64,000 nt of DNA from Clostridiales bacterium (GCA_017617995.1 JAFZVE010000028.1:81218-145217), one strand, 5' to 3'; shown: positions 7,481 through 19,508, numbered from the stretch's first letter. Notes: generated from the sequence alone by a model not told the origin. Numbers and translations: made by a program.

Positions 7481-10400
7481 GAGAACCGACATTCATAAAG
7501 TACTCGTGATCGGCTCAGGTCCGATCGTGATCGGACAGGCGGCGGAGTTCGACTACGCCGGCACCCAGGCCTGCCTGGCCCTGAAAGAAGAAGGTTACGA
7601 GGTCATCCTCGCGAACAGTAACCCGGCGACCATCATGACAGATACATCCATCGCTGATAAAGTCTATATGGAGCCGCTGACACTGCAGTTTCTCGCTCGT
7701 ATATGCCGTCTCGAAAGACCGGACGCGATCGTTCCGGGTATCGGCGGTCAGACGGGTCTGAACCTTGCGATGCAGCTTGCCAAGAAGGGTGTTCTTGAAG
7801 AGTGCGAGATCGAACTTCTCGGAACTGATGCCAAGAGTATCGAGTGTGCCGAGGACAGAGAACTCTTTAAGGAGCTCTGCGAGAAGATCGGGGAGCCGGT
7901 CGTTCCGTCCCAGATCACATACAGCATCGAGGAAGCCTTAGAGGCAGCCGAAAAGATCGGCTATCCGGTCATCCTGCGTCCGGCTTTCACACTCGGCGGC
8001 ACGGGCGGCGGCTTTGCCAACGATCCGGAAGAGATGGTCACCATGATGAAGAACGCTCTCGCTCTTTCTCCTGTGCACCAGGTCCTCGTCGAGAAGAGCA
8101 TCAAGGGCTATAAGGAGATCGAGTACGAAGTTATCCGTGACGCGAACGATACGGCGATCACGGTGTGTAACATGGAGAACCTTGATCCGGTCGGTATCCA
8201 CACCGGTGACTCCATCGTTGTCGCGCCATCCCAGACGTTGACGAATAAGGAGTACCACATGCTCCGTGACAGTGCCCTGAAGATTATCCGCGCACTTGGT
8301 GTAAAGGGCGGTTGTAACTGCCAGTTCGCGCTCGATCCGCATTCCTTCAAGTACTACGTGATCGAAGTTAACCCGCGTGTATCAAGATCCTCTGCTCTGG
8401 CATCGAAAGCCAGCGGTTACCCGATCGCACGTGTTTCCGCGAAAATCGCGGTCGGCATGAATCTCGATGAGATCCAGCTTGCCAATACCCCGGCCTGCTT
8501 CGAACCGGCTCTCGACTATGTCGTGACGAAGATGCCGAGATTCCCGTTCGATAAGTTCCCGGCGGCGATGAATAAGCTTTCCACCCAGATGAAGGCGACC
8601 GGTGAGGTCATGAGCGTCGGCCGTACCTTCGAAGAGAGCCTCCTGAAGGCGATCCGTTCTCTCGAAGACAGCAAGAACCACATCCATATGCCGAAATTCG
8701 ACTCCGAGCATATGAGTGTCGATGATCTTCTCGATTACATCAAGGAGGGAACGGACGATCGTATCTACGCGATCTCGCAGCTCATGTGGCTCGGTGTCGA
8801 CCACTCCCGTATATGCAACATCACCGGTATCGACATGTTCTTCCTCGACAAGATCAAGAAGATCGTCGATTTCGAGCGCGAGATGGAAGCGAATGTCGGC
8901 TCGCTTCCGCACCTGATCGAGGCCAAGAGGATGGGCTTCTCCGACTCCTACGTCGCCGAGCTCTGGAAGCAGACAGAAGATGACATCTACAAGATGAGAA
9001 AAGAGAACAAGATCGCGCCGATCTATAAGATGATCGATACCTGCGCGTCCGAGTTCGAGAGCTACGTTCCGTATTTCTACTCGACCTATGCCTCTGAAAA
9101 TGAATCCATCGTAAGTGACAGAAAGAAGGTCATCGTACTCGGTTCCGGACCGATCCGTATCGGCCAGGGGGTCGAGTTCGACTACTCGACCGTCCATGCG
9201 GTTAGAACGATCCGCGAGATGGGCTATGAAGCGATTGTTATCAACAATAACCCGGAGACGGTTTCTACCGACTACACGACAGCCGATAAGCTCTATTTCG
9301 AACCGCTGACGACAGAAGATGTCATGAATATCATCGACCTCGAAAATCCGATGGGCGTCATTGTGACGCTCGGCGGACAGACTGCCGTTAACCTTGCCGA
9401 TTCTCTTACGAAGCGAGGTGTGAAAATCATCGGCACCGATTCCGAAGCGATTGAAAAAGCAGAGGACAGAGATGCTTTTGACGCGGTGATTAAATCCCTC
9501 GAGATTCCGAACCCGAAGGGTGAAGCGGTGACAGATATTCCGACAGGCATCAAGGTTGCCGAGAAAATAGGTTATCCCGTACTGGTCCGTCCGTCCTTCG
9601 TACTCGGCGGCCGCGCCATGGAGATCGTTGCCAACGAGACGATGCTTGTGAAGTACTTGAAGAACGCCGTTGAAGTGGACGAAGATAAGCCGGTACTCAT
9701 CGATAAGTACCTCGTCGGTAAAGAAGTCGAGGTCGACGCGATCTGCGACGGTAAGCAGGTCTTTATCCCGGGCATCATGGAACTTGTCGAGAGGACTGGT
9801 GTCCACAGTGGTGACAGTACGAGCGTTTATCCGCCGTTCTCGATCTCCGATAAGGTCAAGGAGACCATCTGTGATTACACCACACGCCTCGGTCTTGGTA
9901 TCGGCATTGTGGGACTCTTCAATATCCAGTTCATCGTAGATAAGGACGACAGCGTCTATGTCATTGAGGTCAACCCCCGTGCGTCGAGATCTGTTCCTTT
10001 CCTTTCGAAGTCTACGGACCAGAATCTCGTTACGATCGCGACACGCGTGATGCTCGGCGAATCGCTTGAACAGCAGGGTATCACGAAGCTGACACCGCCG
10101 GAGTCGACTGACCGCTGGTATGTAAAAGCGCCGGCCTTCAGTTTCCAGAAACTCGACGGTATGGACGCGTATCTCTCTCCGGAGATGAAGTCGACAGGTG
10201 AGGCGATCGGCTACGATAAGAGCCTGAACCGTGCCTTCTTCAAGGCCCTGCAGGCATCCGGTATCAAGATGAAAGACTATGGTACCGTTATCGTCACACT
10301 GGCAGATGAGGATAAGGAAGAGGCTCTTCCGCTGATCAAACGTTTCTATGAGCTGGGCTTTAACATCGAAGCCACGATCGGTACTGCGAACTTCCTGAAG

Positions 10401-10661
10401 AACCATGGTATCCGCACCCGTGTCCGCGGAAAACTCAGTGAAGGCAGCACAGAGATCCTCGATTCGATCCGTGCCGGCTATGTCAGCTACATCATCAACA
10501 CTCGTGCGATCCTCTCGGGTGTCCACTACGAAGACGGTGTAGCGATCCGCCGCTGCGCGATCCAGAACGGTGTCACGATCTTTACCTCGCTTGATACAGT
10601 AAAGATCCTGCTGGATGTACTCGAGGAAACCATACCGGGTATCTCTACGATCAACGCTTAA
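7473..10661 (+). CDS. carB: Carbamoyl-phosphate synthase large subunit
   Basis: 1062 aa, full family length. It has two homologous ATP-grasp halves: the first begins [22 protein letters not shown], the second at about residue 550 with [22 protein letters not shown]-terminal MGS-like allosteric domain follows (from about 930, [20 protein letters not shown]). It makes carbamoyl phosphate from bicarbonate, ammonia channelled from CarA, and two ATP. A GTG lies two codons upstream, but the ATG at 7473 matches the conserved N-terminus and follows GAGGTG. It overlaps carA, so the subunits are made together. Confidence 0.97.
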   Translation: MPKRTDIHKVLVIGSGPIVIGQAAEFDYAGTQACLALKEEGYEVILANSNPATIMTDTSIADKVYMEPLTLQFLARICRLERPDAIVPGIGGQTGLNLAMQLAKKGVLEECEIELLGTDAKSIECAEDRELFKELCEKIGEPVVPSQITYSIEEALEAAEKIGYPVILRPAFTLGGTGGGFANDPEEMVTMMKNALALSPVHQVLVEKSIKGYKEIEYEVIRDANDTAITVCNMENLDPVGIHTGDSIVVAPSQTLTNKEYHMLRDSALKIIRALGVKGGCNCQFALDPHSFKYYVIEVNPRVSRSSALASKASGYPIARVSAKIAVGMNLDEIQLANTPACFEPALDYVVTKMPRFPFDKFPAAMNKLSTQMKATGEVMSVGRTFEESLLKAIRSLEDSKNHIHMPKFDSEHMSVDDLLDYIKEGTDDRIYAISQLMWLGVDHSRICNITGIDMFFLDKIKKIVDFEREMEANVGSLPHLIEAKRMGFSDSYVAELWKQTEDDIYKMRKENKIAPIYKMIDTCASEFESYVPYFYSTYASENESIVSDRKKVIVLGSGPIRIGQGVEFDYSTVHAVRTIREMGYEAIVINNNPETVSTDYTTADKLYFEPLTTEDVMNIIDLENPMGVIVTLGGQTAVNLADSLTKRGVKIIGTDSEAIEKAEDRDAFDAVIKSLEIPNPKGEAVTDIPTGIKVAEKIGYPVLVRPSFVLGGRAMEIVANETMLVKYLKNAVEVDEDKPVLIDKYLVGKEVEVDAICDGKQVFIPGIMELVERTGVHSGDSTSVYPPFSISDKVKETICDYTTRLGLGIGIVGLFNIQFIVDKDDSVYVIEVNPRASRSVPFLSKSTDQNLVTIATRVMLGESLEQQGITKLTPPESTDRWYVKAPAFSFQKLDGMDAYLSPEMKSTGEAIGYDKSLNRAFFKALQASGIKMKDYGTVIVTLADEDKEEALPLIKRFYELGFNIEATIGTANFLKNHGIRTRVRGKLSEGSTEILDSIRAGYVSYIINTRAILSGVHYEDGVAIRRCAIQNGVTIFTSLDTVKILLDVLEETIPGISTINA

Positions 10662-10716
10662 TGTGTCCGTGCCTTCTTTAAGAAGGAGAGGGTTCTTCGG
10701 GAAGCAGCGGGTATTG

Positions 10717-10725
10717 TGCTATAAT
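10717..10725 (+). promoter_or_regulatory. Extended -10 promoter
   Basis: TGCTATAAT (TGn plus a perfect -10) about 37 nt before the next start, with no good -35. It separates the 10.76-14.3 kb gene group from carAB. Confidence 0.5.
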
Positions 10726-10761
10726 TTTCTCGTACTTGTTAAATCTTTGGAGGTTGATGAG

Positions 10762-11478
10762 ATGAAGAAAGTTTGCCCGGCATGCGGACGTTTAGGACTT
10801 GAAGGTTCCGATTTTTGTGGTGAGTGCGGAAATAGACTTGTAGAAGCTCCGGCTTCTCCGGTTCCGGCGGCGGTTCCGCAGGTATCCGCGCAGACAGGAG
10901 TCCCGCAGACGAATACTGTATTGAATAAACGGGATGCACGAGTGATCAGCACGGAAGAAAAGTCCGGTTTTTCGTTGAAAAACGGTTATATCTCGCATAT
11001 GGTCACGGCAGGCGAACTGATCAAAGACGATGCTTTGATTACGGAGAAGAGGCTCTATTACAATCAGACACAGTGGACACTCTTTTCGAAGAAGACTGTC
11101 GAGACCCGGCTTGATGTGGAGGATATCTCGGCAACGACACTCGTGCACAATAATCCTTGGAACTTTGTTGCTCTGGCCGTTCTTTCTTTGATCGTTTTTG
11201 TCATTGATATAATCTTAGCGCAGAATAAAGTGTGGGATGATCTTCCGAGCATTGCTTCGGTATCGATTATGTTTACACCACTCATCCTTATGGTAGTTTT
11301 CCTGGTTCTGTGGCTGTATTTCAGACAGAGCTATTTCAAAGTGGAATATGCAAGCGGTAACGGTAAAGGGAACGATTCGTCAGGTGTTCTGGTAATTCCT
11401 GTCCGTTTTTATGGGATTGAGCGTATCCGTGAATTTCAAAAGCAGATCTATCTCGCCAAAGACGCAGTAAGGAAATAA
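10762..11478 (+). CDS. Zinc-ribbon protein with GRAM/PH-like region and two membrane segments
   Basis: 238 aa. A zinc ribbon at the N-terminus (CPACGRLG, CGECGN) is followed by a Pro/Ala linker, then a beta-rich segment (about 75-125) of the kind seen in bacterial PH/GRAM-like proteins. Two hydrophobic segments (about 138-158 and 172-192) precede a short basic tail. A GGAGG site 8-9 nt before the ATG at 10762 sets the start. It is not closely similar to the three zinc-ribbon proteins at the window start. Function is unknown. It lies 1 nt ahead of the amidase gene, so they are probably cotranscribed. Confidence 0.7.
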   Translation: MKKVCPACGRLGLEGSDFCGECGNRLVEAPASPVPAAVPQVSAQTGVPQTNTVLNKRDARVISTEEKSGFSLKNGYISHMVTAGELIKDDALITEKRLYYNQTQWTLFSKKTVETRLDVEDISATTLVHNNPWNFVALAVLSLIVFVIDIILAQNKVWDDLPSIASVSIMFTPLILMVVFLVLWLYFRQSYFKVEYASGNGKGNDSSGVLVIPVRFYGIERIREFQKQIYLAKDAVRK

Positions 11479-11479
11479 G

Positions 11480-12760
11480 ATGCACCGGACACAGAGAGCA
11501 ATTAGAAGAGCAGAACGAATGGGCATGTCTGACGCCCTGAACTGTATCGCAGAACTAAACGAATCGGCGCTCGAAGAAGCGAACTATCAGGCGAGAAAAC
11601 CTGCGGAGGCTTCCGGTATGCCCGGTGAGCTTCTGCTTCGCGGTGTTCCGATCCTCGTCAAGGACAATATCGATGTAAAAGGCATGCATACGACGGCCGG
11701 AAGCCTTGCGCTTTCGGATAATCTTGCGCTGTCTGACGCACCGATCATTAAAAACCTGCGAAGGCATGGTGCGGTTATCCTCGGAAAAGCAAACATGACC
11801 GAGTTTGCGAATTTTGTTTCTCCGGATATGCCTGGGGGATACAGTTCCCGTGGAGGACAGGTGAAGCATGCGATCTCGGAAAAAGCGGATGTAGCCGGAT
11901 CTTCGACCGGATCCGCAGTCGCGGTCAGCGCCGGAATCGTGTCGATGGCTGTGGGAACAGATACATGTTTTTCCGTTATTGCCTGTGCGAAGTTTAATGG
12001 TATCTGTGCCCTCAAACCACCGGTCGGTTCCTTATCTTCAGAAGGCATCATTCCTATAGCGAGAACTCTCGACAGTGCAGGTCCGATGGCGGACAATTTC
12101 CTTGATACTCTCCGCATGTACCGGGCGATGCGTGATGAGGATTTCCCTGATATCAAGAGAGCATCTCTCGATATACTTCATATCGCCGTAAATGACGTGA
12201 ATCGTGATGTTTTAGATAGAAGTGAAAATTCATTCATAGATAAAACCATTGCGGATCTGAAGAATCATGGAACCGTGATTTCCGAAATCTCCCAGCCCGT
12301 GGAAGAGCAGCTTTATACGATCATGAAATGGGAGTTTAGACCGATGCTGGAAGAGTATCTCCGTTCCTCGACAGCATCCAGAAAAACTCTTGCCGAGATC
12401 GTGAAATACTATGAGGATAATCCGAAGAAAATGATGAAGTACGGTATCACGCATCTGCGTCGTGCGCTGGATGAAACTCCGGGTGGCCTCATGGGAGAAG
12501 AATATCTCGAGACTCTTCGATATAGAAAAAACAGAATCCCGGAAGTGCGACGTGAGATAGAAGACTTTGATGCCGTGCTCATGACCGGCCCGACGAGTGT
12601 GATGCACTTCTGCGGACTACCTTCTGTCACGATCGCGGGAGCGGAAAAAGATAAAAACGGCGTGCGCCGGGCACTGATGATGTACGGCGTCGATGAGAAG
12701 AGATTATATGCCGCGGCGCTTGCTGTGGAGAGATTGATACTTGGAGGCCTGGATACATGA
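11480..12760 (+). CDS. Amidase signature family protein (GatA-like)
   Basis: 426 aa, shorter than GatA (about 480). The Ser-cisSer-Lys triad is present: Lys61 (VKDN), Ser141 (AGSSTGS) and Ser165 (GTDTCFS). The usual GTDTGGS glycines that shape the oxyanion hole are replaced by Cys-Phe, and the cis-Ser loop is AGSSTGS instead of GGSSGGS. Activity or substrate may therefore differ from standard amidases. No gatB or gatC is nearby, so a role in tRNA-Gln amidation is unlikely. AAGGAAA precedes the start. The stop overlaps the next gene as ATGA. Confidence 0.8.
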   Translation: MHRTQRAIRRAERMGMSDALNCIAELNESALEEANYQARKPAEASGMPGELLLRGVPILVKDNIDVKGMHTTAGSLALSDNLALSDAPIIKNLRRHGAVILGKANMTEFANFVSPDMPGGYSSRGGQVKHAISEKADVAGSSTGSAVAVSAGIVSMAVGTDTCFSVIACAKFNGICALKPPVGSLSSEGIIPIARTLDSAGPMADNFLDTLRMYRAMRDEDFPDIKRASLDILHIAVNDVNRDVLDRSENSFIDKTIADLKNHGTVISEISQPVEEQLYTIMKWEFRPMLEEYLRSSTASRKTLAEIVKYYEDNPKKMMKYGITHLRRALDETPGGLMGEEYLETLRYRKNRIPEVRREIEDFDAVLMTGPTSVMHFCGLPSVTIAGAEKDKNGVRRALMMYGVDEKRLYAAALAVERLILGGLDT

Positions 12761-13572
12761 GAATCGGTATCATCGGTTATGGGAGTATGGGAAGAATGAT
12801 CACGGAAAAGATCGCCGCATCCGTTGTTCTTAACGCGGGTGATATCTTTGTAGCCAACCGATCAAAAGAGAAGCTACAGAATGTACCTGAAGGTGTGATC
12901 GCATGCGAGAATATCATCGATGCGGCGAAGAATTCCGACATCATTTTTCTCTGCGTGAGACCTGTTGATCTGAAGAGTGTTTTATCTGAAATCGCACCAA
13001 GTCTTTCCGCAAAATCATTCGTTGTTTCACTTAATGGAAGCATCACTTTCGACATGCTTTCGAAGGTCTTCTCAGGAAAGATCGCGAAGGTGATTCCGAG
13101 TGTAACTGCGGAGGTTGACCGCTCGCAGACACTTGTCTGCTATAACGATAGCGTGGAAGAAAAAGATAAGCAGGATCTTGAAGGTTTACTTCGTACTTTC
13201 GGTAATGTAATCGAACTTCCTGAGAATGAGATCGGCATGGGCTCTGAACTTGTCAGCTGCATGCCCGGATTTATCGCGTCGATCTTCGATGTGCTCTGTA
13301 CATCTGCGAAAAAACATACATCGATTCCGGATGATCAGGTCGTGAAAATGGTGCTTCAGACGATGTGCGCAACCGGCGATCTGATGCTCAGCAAAGATAT
13401 GTCTTTCGAAGATGTGGTTACCCGTGTAGCTACCAAGGGCGGCATCACGGAAGAGGGGACAAAAGTCGTATACGAAGGCTTCCCGAATACCACAGATCTT
13501 CTCTTTGAAAAGACACTTGAAAAGAGAAAACTGACCGCGGAAAAAGCGAAGGAAACTTTCGAGGAAGAATGA
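12757..13572 (+). CDS. Pyrroline-5-carboxylate reductase family (ProC/ComER-like)
   Basis: 271 aa. An N-terminal Rossmann fold (GIIGYGSMGRMI, NRSKEK for the NADPH phosphate) is followed by the ProC-type helical dimer domain. ProC reduces pyrroline-5-carboxylate to proline. The motif after the substrate loop (VIPSVTAEVDRSQT) is closer to the ComER side branch than to classical ProC, so the substrate is uncertain. The start overlaps the amidase stop, and the HAD phosphatase gene follows after 1 nt. The three probably form one unit. Confidence 0.75.
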   Translation: MRIGIIGYGSMGRMITEKIAASVVLNAGDIFVANRSKEKLQNVPEGVIACENIIDAAKNSDIIFLCVRPVDLKSVLSEIAPSLSAKSFVVSLNGSITFDMLSKVFSGKIAKVIPSVTAEVDRSQTLVCYNDSVEEKDKQDLEGLLRTFGNVIELPENEIGMGSELVSCMPGFIASIFDVLCTSAKKHTSIPDDQVVKMVLQTMCATGDLMLSKDMSFEDVVTRVATKGGITEEGTKVVYEGFPNTTDLLFEKTLEKRKLTAEKAKETFEEE

Positions 13573-13573
13573 T

Positions 13574-14332
13574 ATGACTAACAACTTCAGAATGATCCTT
13601 ACCGATCTCGATCACACGCTTCTCCGTTCTGATGGAACGATCTCGGAACACACATTGGATGTGTTAAGAACATGCCGACAAAACGGAGCAAAACTTGCGA
13701 TCGCGACGGCGCGTTACTGGATCGGTGCAGAGAGGTATATCGACCTTCTCAAGCCGGATTACGAAATCACGACGGACGGTACGCTTATCCACTCGGGAGA
13801 AGAGTGTATCTACGACTGTGCTTTTACCGAGGAAGAGACGAATCATATTGTAAAAGAGATCCTGAGGAGGCATCCGGCTGCGGAAATCACAGTGGCAAGC
13901 GGGAAGACGGTCCTATGGAACAGCCTGCATATTGCCGAGTCGGAAAGACTACATAAAGCCACATACTGCGATTATTCAAAACCCGTAACATGCAGAGGAA
14001 ACAAGATCGCAGCATGGATCCCGGAGAAGAGTATCGCTGAGGCCATCGCGGATAAGATGGACTGTAAACTTCAGTGTTACCGTAACGAAGACCTGTATGC
14101 ATTCCTTCCGAAAACATCCGGGAAGGTGGAAGCGATCCGTGCACTATCAGAAAAAAGTGGAATTTCTGTAAGTGAATTCGTCGCATTCGGCGATGATCTG
14201 AATGATATTGAGATGCTGCGAACATGCGGCACCGGAGTCGCTGTCGGAAACGCCATTCCCGAGGTGAAAGAAGTTGCCGATCACATCACGCTGACTAATG
14301 ACGAGGATGGCGTGGCCGAGTTCCTAAAATAG
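13574..14332 (+). CDS. HAD-superfamily Cof-type phosphatase
   Basis: 252 aa. Motif I is DLDHT (nucleophile Asp and acid Asp), motif II is Thr in IATARYW, and motif IV is GDDLNDIEML. A cap domain of the Cof/IIB type lies between about 85 and 175. Relatives dephosphorylate sugar phosphates or flavin/PLP-type cofactors; the substrate cannot be told here. A GAGGAAG site precedes the ATG, 1 nt after the ProC-like gene. A weak GC-rich hairpin (14337-14361) lies between this gene and convergent pyrG without a clear T run. Confidence 0.85.
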   Translation: MTNNFRMILTDLDHTLLRSDGTISEHTLDVLRTCRQNGAKLAIATARYWIGAERYIDLLKPDYEITTDGTLIHSGEECIYDCAFTEEETNHIVKEILRRHPAAEITVASGKTVLWNSLHIAESERLHKATYCDYSKPVTCRGNKIAAWIPEKSIAEAIADKMDCKLQCYRNEDLYAFLPKTSGKVEAIRALSEKSGISVSEFVAFGDDLNDIEMLRTCGTGVAVGNAIPEVKEVADHITLTNDEDGVAEFLK

Positions 14333-14392
14333 CAACCGCCGGAAGAGACTCTCCCGACGGCTGCTGTAGTTAGTAGGATGTAGGAAATAGAT

Positions 14393-16000
<1,608 letters not shown>

Positions 16001-16078
16001 TTAACCAAAGATTTCCTACTAACTTTTTGCGCGTGTTTCAGAAGCGCTCGCGCCCGCTTTGTTCTCGAAAAAAAGCTA

Positions 16079-17659
16079 TCATTTACCGCTGTCGCCATAG
16101 TTCTTAAGAACACGTGCGGATGGATCGTTTACATCACAGCCTTCCCAGGACTTGTTCGGCATCCAGAAGTCGATGACCATCTCCGCCTGACCTTCGTAAT
16201 GCTTCTCGAAGATCTCACGATAGAGGAGAGATTCCTTGGTGAACGGTGTTGCAAATGTATATTTCTTTCTTCTTTCTTCGTACTCTTCATCGGAGTAATA
16301 AGAAGCGGCATATTCCTTCAGGTGGTCGACCATGGAGTGACCGACGGCATCAGAGAAAGCGGCTTTCTCACGGAAGAGAATATCGTGCGGGAGGAGATCA
16401 CCTTCGAATGCTTTACGAAGGAGATACTTGCCTTTGCCGTAGGTGTTGATTTTTTTTGCCGGATCGATCGCCATGACGTACTTTACAAAATCGAGATCGC
16501 CGAAAGGTACACGGGCTTCGAGCGAGTTTGCGGAGATGCAGCGGTCGGCACGAAGGACATCGTACATATGGATCTCGTGGATACGCTTCACGGCTTCCTT
16601 CTGGAATTCTTCGGCGGAAGGCGCAAAGTCGGTGTACTTATATCCGAAGAGCTCATCGGAGATCTCACCGGTGAGAAGAACACGGACATCGGAGATCTCG
16701 TGGATCTTCTTACAGAGGAGATACATACCCATCGAAGCACGGATCGTGGTAATGTCGTATGTTCCGAGTACTTGGATGACTTCCTCAAGAGAGCTGATAA
16801 CATCTTCTTTTGTGATGATCACTTCGGTATGCTCGGAGTGGATGTAGTCCGCGACCTCTTTTGCATATTTGAGGTCGATCGCATCTTCGCTCATACCGAT
16901 CGCGAATGTCTTGATCGGGTGATCTTCCATACGCTGCGCGATAGCGCATACGAGAGAAGAATCGAGGCCGCCGGAAAGAAGGAAACCTACCTTCGAATCG
17001 GAGACGAGGCGCTTCCTGACGCCTTCGACGAGTTTGTCGTGGATGTTTGTAAAGATGGTCGGAAGATCGTCATCTAAGACCTGATCTACTTTTGTGATGT
17101 CGCAGTAGCAGGTGAACTTGCCGTCCTTGTAGTAATGTCCGGGTGGGAAGGGAAGGACCTTCTTGCTGTAAGGCACGATGTTCTTCGCTTCGCTTGCGAA
17201 GATGATGTGACCATCCTTATCGTATCCATAGTAAAGAGGACGGATGCCGATCGGGTCTCTGGCGGCAACCAGAGTCTTCGTATCTGTATCGTAGATAATG
17301 AGAGCGAACTCGGCATCAAGCTTACTGAACATATCTACGCCATATTTCTCATATAAGGGAAGAAGCACTTCGCAGTCTGAATCCGAGGCGAAAGTATAGC
17401 CATCGGAGAGAAGTTCCTGCCGAAATGCTTCGAAACCATAGATCTCGCCGTTGCAGACGAGGTATTTTCCTTTGTGCGTGAAAGGCTGCATGCCTTCCGG
17501 AGTTAGTCCCATGATGGACAGTCTGTGAAAGCCCATGGTGCCGTCGGAAAGCGGGACGATCCGGCTTTGGTCCGGACCTCTTGAGATGGTCTTGTCAAAC
17601 CCCTCCTTAAACTGTTCCTGCGCAAGACCGGGGCACAGGTAAAACATAATAGAACACAT
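16079..17659 (-). CDS. asnB: Asparagine synthetase B (glutamine-hydrolysing)
   Basis: 526 aa. Cys2 directly after the initiator Met is the Ntn glutaminase nucleophile (MCSIMFYL). The glutaminase domain shows SRGPDQS and FHRLSIMG and the synthetase domain has the PPi-loop SGGLDSS. It adenylates aspartate and transfers ammonia from glutamine. AAGGAGGG at 17668-17675 lies 8 nt before the ATG, and this ribosome site is inside a strong hairpin (see the separate entry), so translation may be conditional. It is downstream of the Amt-PII gene in the nitrogen gene run. Confidence 0.95.
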   Translation of the reverse strand: MCSIMFYLCPGLAQEQFKEGFDKTISRGPDQSRIVPLSDGTMGFHRLSIMGLTPEGMQPFTHKGKYLVCNGEIYGFEAFRQELLSDGYTFASDSDCEVLLPLYEKYGVDMFSKLDAEFALIIYDTDTKTLVAARDPIGIRPLYYGYDKDGHIIFASEAKNIVPYSKKVLPFPPGHYYKDGKFTCYCDITKVDQVLDDDLPTIFTNIHDKLVEGVRKRLVSDSKVGFLLSGGLDSSLVCAIAQRMEDHPIKTFAIGMSEDAIDLKYAKEVADYIHSEHTEVIITKEDVISSLEEVIQVLGTYDITTIRASMGMYLLCKKIHEISDVRVLLTGEISDELFGYKYTDFAPSAEEFQKEAVKRIHEIHMYDVLRADRCISANSLEARVPFGDLDFVKYVMAIDPAKKINTYGKGKYLLRKAFEGDLLPHDILFREKAAFSDAVGHSMVDHLKEYAASYYSDEEYEERRKKYTFATPFTKESLLYREIFEKHYEGQAEMVIDFWMPNKSWEGCDVNDPSARVLKNYGDSGK

Positions 17660-17668
17660 AATTCATTC

Positions 17669-17711
17669 CCTCCTTGGAATATCCAAAGGAGCCCTGCCGA
17701 AAATCGGCAGG
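17669..17711 (-). promoter_or_regulatory. Two hairpins between amt and asnB, one hiding the asnB ribosome site
   Basis: On the minus-strand transcript, hairpin 1 is CCTGCCGA/TCGGCAGG (8 bp, 3-nt loop, 17693-17711) without a T run. Hairpin 2 pairs CTCCTTTGGA with TCCAAGGAG (nine pairs, one bulged U, 3-nt loop; about 17670-17691) and buries the AAGGAGG of asnB. Confidence 0.6.
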
Positions 17712-17738
17712 ACCCCGATGGGATTTCAGATTATTGAC

Positions 17739-19508
17739 TTACTCGACATCCTGTAAGGCGTCGAATCCTTCTTCACTTGTACGTACCTTGATGACGTTCT
17801 CGACATCATAGACGAAGATCTTGCCATCACCGATATGACCGGTGTAGAGTACGCGCTTCGCGGTATCGATAACAGCCTGTACAGGAACTCTCGCTACCAC
17901 AATATCCATCTGGATCTTCGGGAGCAGTGAAGGTTCAACTTCAACGCCTCGATAGAATTCCAGCTTGCCCTTCTGGATGCCGCAGCCCATGACGTGGGTG
18001 ACGGTCATACCGGTGATACCGATATCCAGAAGTGCCGACTTAAGAGGTTCGAGCATACGCTCTTTGCAGACGATCTCGATCTTGGTGAGCTTCTTGCCAT
18101 CCGGGCTCTTATAAGGAATACCGGAAGCAACCTTGGAAACTTCCTTGACTTCGACTGCTTCTGCCATCGGAGTTTCGCCGATGACCTTGATGGAAGGAAG
18201 TACGGAGTCATCTACTGTCGGAGCGAAGTCTGCGTAAGCAGATACGAGACCATGTTCGGAGATATCCATACCGGCCAGTTCGTCTTCAACGGAAGCACGG
18301 AGACCGATCGTCTTCTTGATGAGTAAGAATGCCGGGATCATGCAGGCCGCTGTCCAAGCAAGGATCGCGCAGATACCGAGGCACTGTGTGCCGAATACTT
18401 TCATGCCTTCAGAGAAGTCTGTGCCGTGTACGAGAGCGTAGATCGGACCATCTACTCCTGCATCGGCAGTGGAAGTGGAGAGGAGACCTGCTGCCAGAGT
18501 ACCCCAGATGCCGTTTGCCAGGTGAACACCAACAGCACCAACCGGGTCATCTACGTGACACTTGAGGTCGAGCTTCTCGATAACGACTACGACGAGGATA
18601 CCACTTACGATACCGATGATCGTGGCACCGATCACATCGACGTTGTTACAACCTGCGGTTACACCGACAAGACCTGCCAGAGAGGCGTTCAAGCACATGG
18701 ATACATCAGGCTTACCGTTCTTGATCCAGGTATAGATCATGGTCACACATGTAGCGACTGCCGGAGCGACGGTTGTGGTTACGAAGATTGCTGCCAGAGA
18801 AGTGATGGAGGTAGCGGCTGCACCGTTGAATCCATACCAGCCAAACCAGAGGATGAAGCATCCGAGAGCACCGAGTGTCAGGGAGTGGCCCTGGATAGCC
18901 TTGACCTTGACGATCTTACCGCTCTGATCTTTTACATACTTACCGATACGGGGCCCGAGGATGATGGCTCCGATAAGAGCGGAGATACCACCGACGGAAT
19001 GGATCGCTGCAGAACCTGCAAAATCGATGAAGCCCATCTTAGCAAGCCAGCCCTCAGAGTTCCATACCCAGCCGGCTTCGATCGGATATACGACCAGGCT
19101 GATGATGGCGGAGTATACACAGTAAGCGGAGAACTTCGTTCTTTCTGCCATCGCACCGGAAACGATCGTCGCGGCTGTGGCACAGAATACGAGGTTAAAT
19201 ACGAAGGAGGACATCGGGAAGTTCGCAAAATCCGTGAAGATCTTCATGTTCGGGACACCGATGATTCCCATGATGTAGTCTTCGCTCATCATAAGAGCAA
19301 AACCGAGAAGACTGAAAACTACAGTACCGATGCAGAAGTCCATCAGGTTTTTCATGATGATGTTTCCTGCGTTCTTGGCTCTTGTAAAGCCGGTCTCTAC
19401 CATCGCGAAGCCACACTGCATGAAGAATACCAGAGCGGCACCGATCAGAAACCATACACCGAATATCAAATCGCTGCTTGATTGTAAAATCGTTTCAAAT
19501 TCTGTCAC
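17739..19508 (-). CDS. amt: Ammonium transporter fused to a C-terminal PII domain
   Basis: 589 aa. Residues about 1-430 form an Amt/Mep/Rh channel with 11 membrane segments. Both pore histidines are visible (AIHSVGG; VGVHLANG). After a linker, residues about 475-585 are a full PII (GlnB/GlnK) domain: LTKIEIVCKERML, a T-loop with FYRGVEVEPSLLPK including the Tyr modified in enterics, and the B-loop TGHIGDGKIFVYDVE. PII normally plugs Amt from the cytosol when nitrogen is plentiful; here it is covalently attached. The start is GTG at 19508 with AGAGGTGAT; an ATG 29 codons upstream would place it inside the structured leader. It lies downstream of glnN. Confidence 0.93.
   Translation of the reverse strand: MTEFETILQSSSDLIFGVWFLIGAALVFFMQCGFAMVETGFTRAKNAGNIIMKNLMDFCIGTVVFSLLGFALMMSEDYIMGIIGVPNMKIFTDFANFPMSSFVFNLVFCATAATIVSGAMAERTKFSAYCVYSAIISLVVYPIEAGWVWNSEGWLAKMGFIDFAGSAAIHSVGGISALIGAIILGPRIGKYVKDQSGKIVKVKAIQGHSLTLGALGCFILWFGWYGFNGAAATSITSLAAIFVTTTVAPAVATCVTMIYTWIKNGKPDVSMCLNASLAGLVGVTAGCNNVDVIGATIIGIVSGILVVVVIEKLDLKCHVDDPVGAVGVHLANGIWGTLAAGLLSTSTADAGVDGPIYALVHGTDFSEGMKVFGTQCLGICAILAWTAACMIPAFLLIKKTIGLRASVEDELAGMDISEHGLVSAYADFAPTVDDSVLPSIKVIGETPMAEAVEVKEVSKVASGIPYKSPDGKKLTKIEIVCKERMLEPLKSALLDIGITGMTVTHVMGCGIQKGKLEFYRGVEVEPSLLPKIQMDIVVARVPVQAVIDTAKRVLYTGHIGDGKIFVYDVENVIKVRTSEEGFDALQDVE

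Noticed and set aside
8382..10526. A 714-codon open frame antisense to carB
   Set aside because: carB is certain; the antisense frame is a codon-bias shadow with no recognisable domain or ribosome site.
14337..14361. Terminator between the HAD gene and pyrG
   Set aside because: GC-rich hairpin only, with imperfect stem and no T run on either strand.
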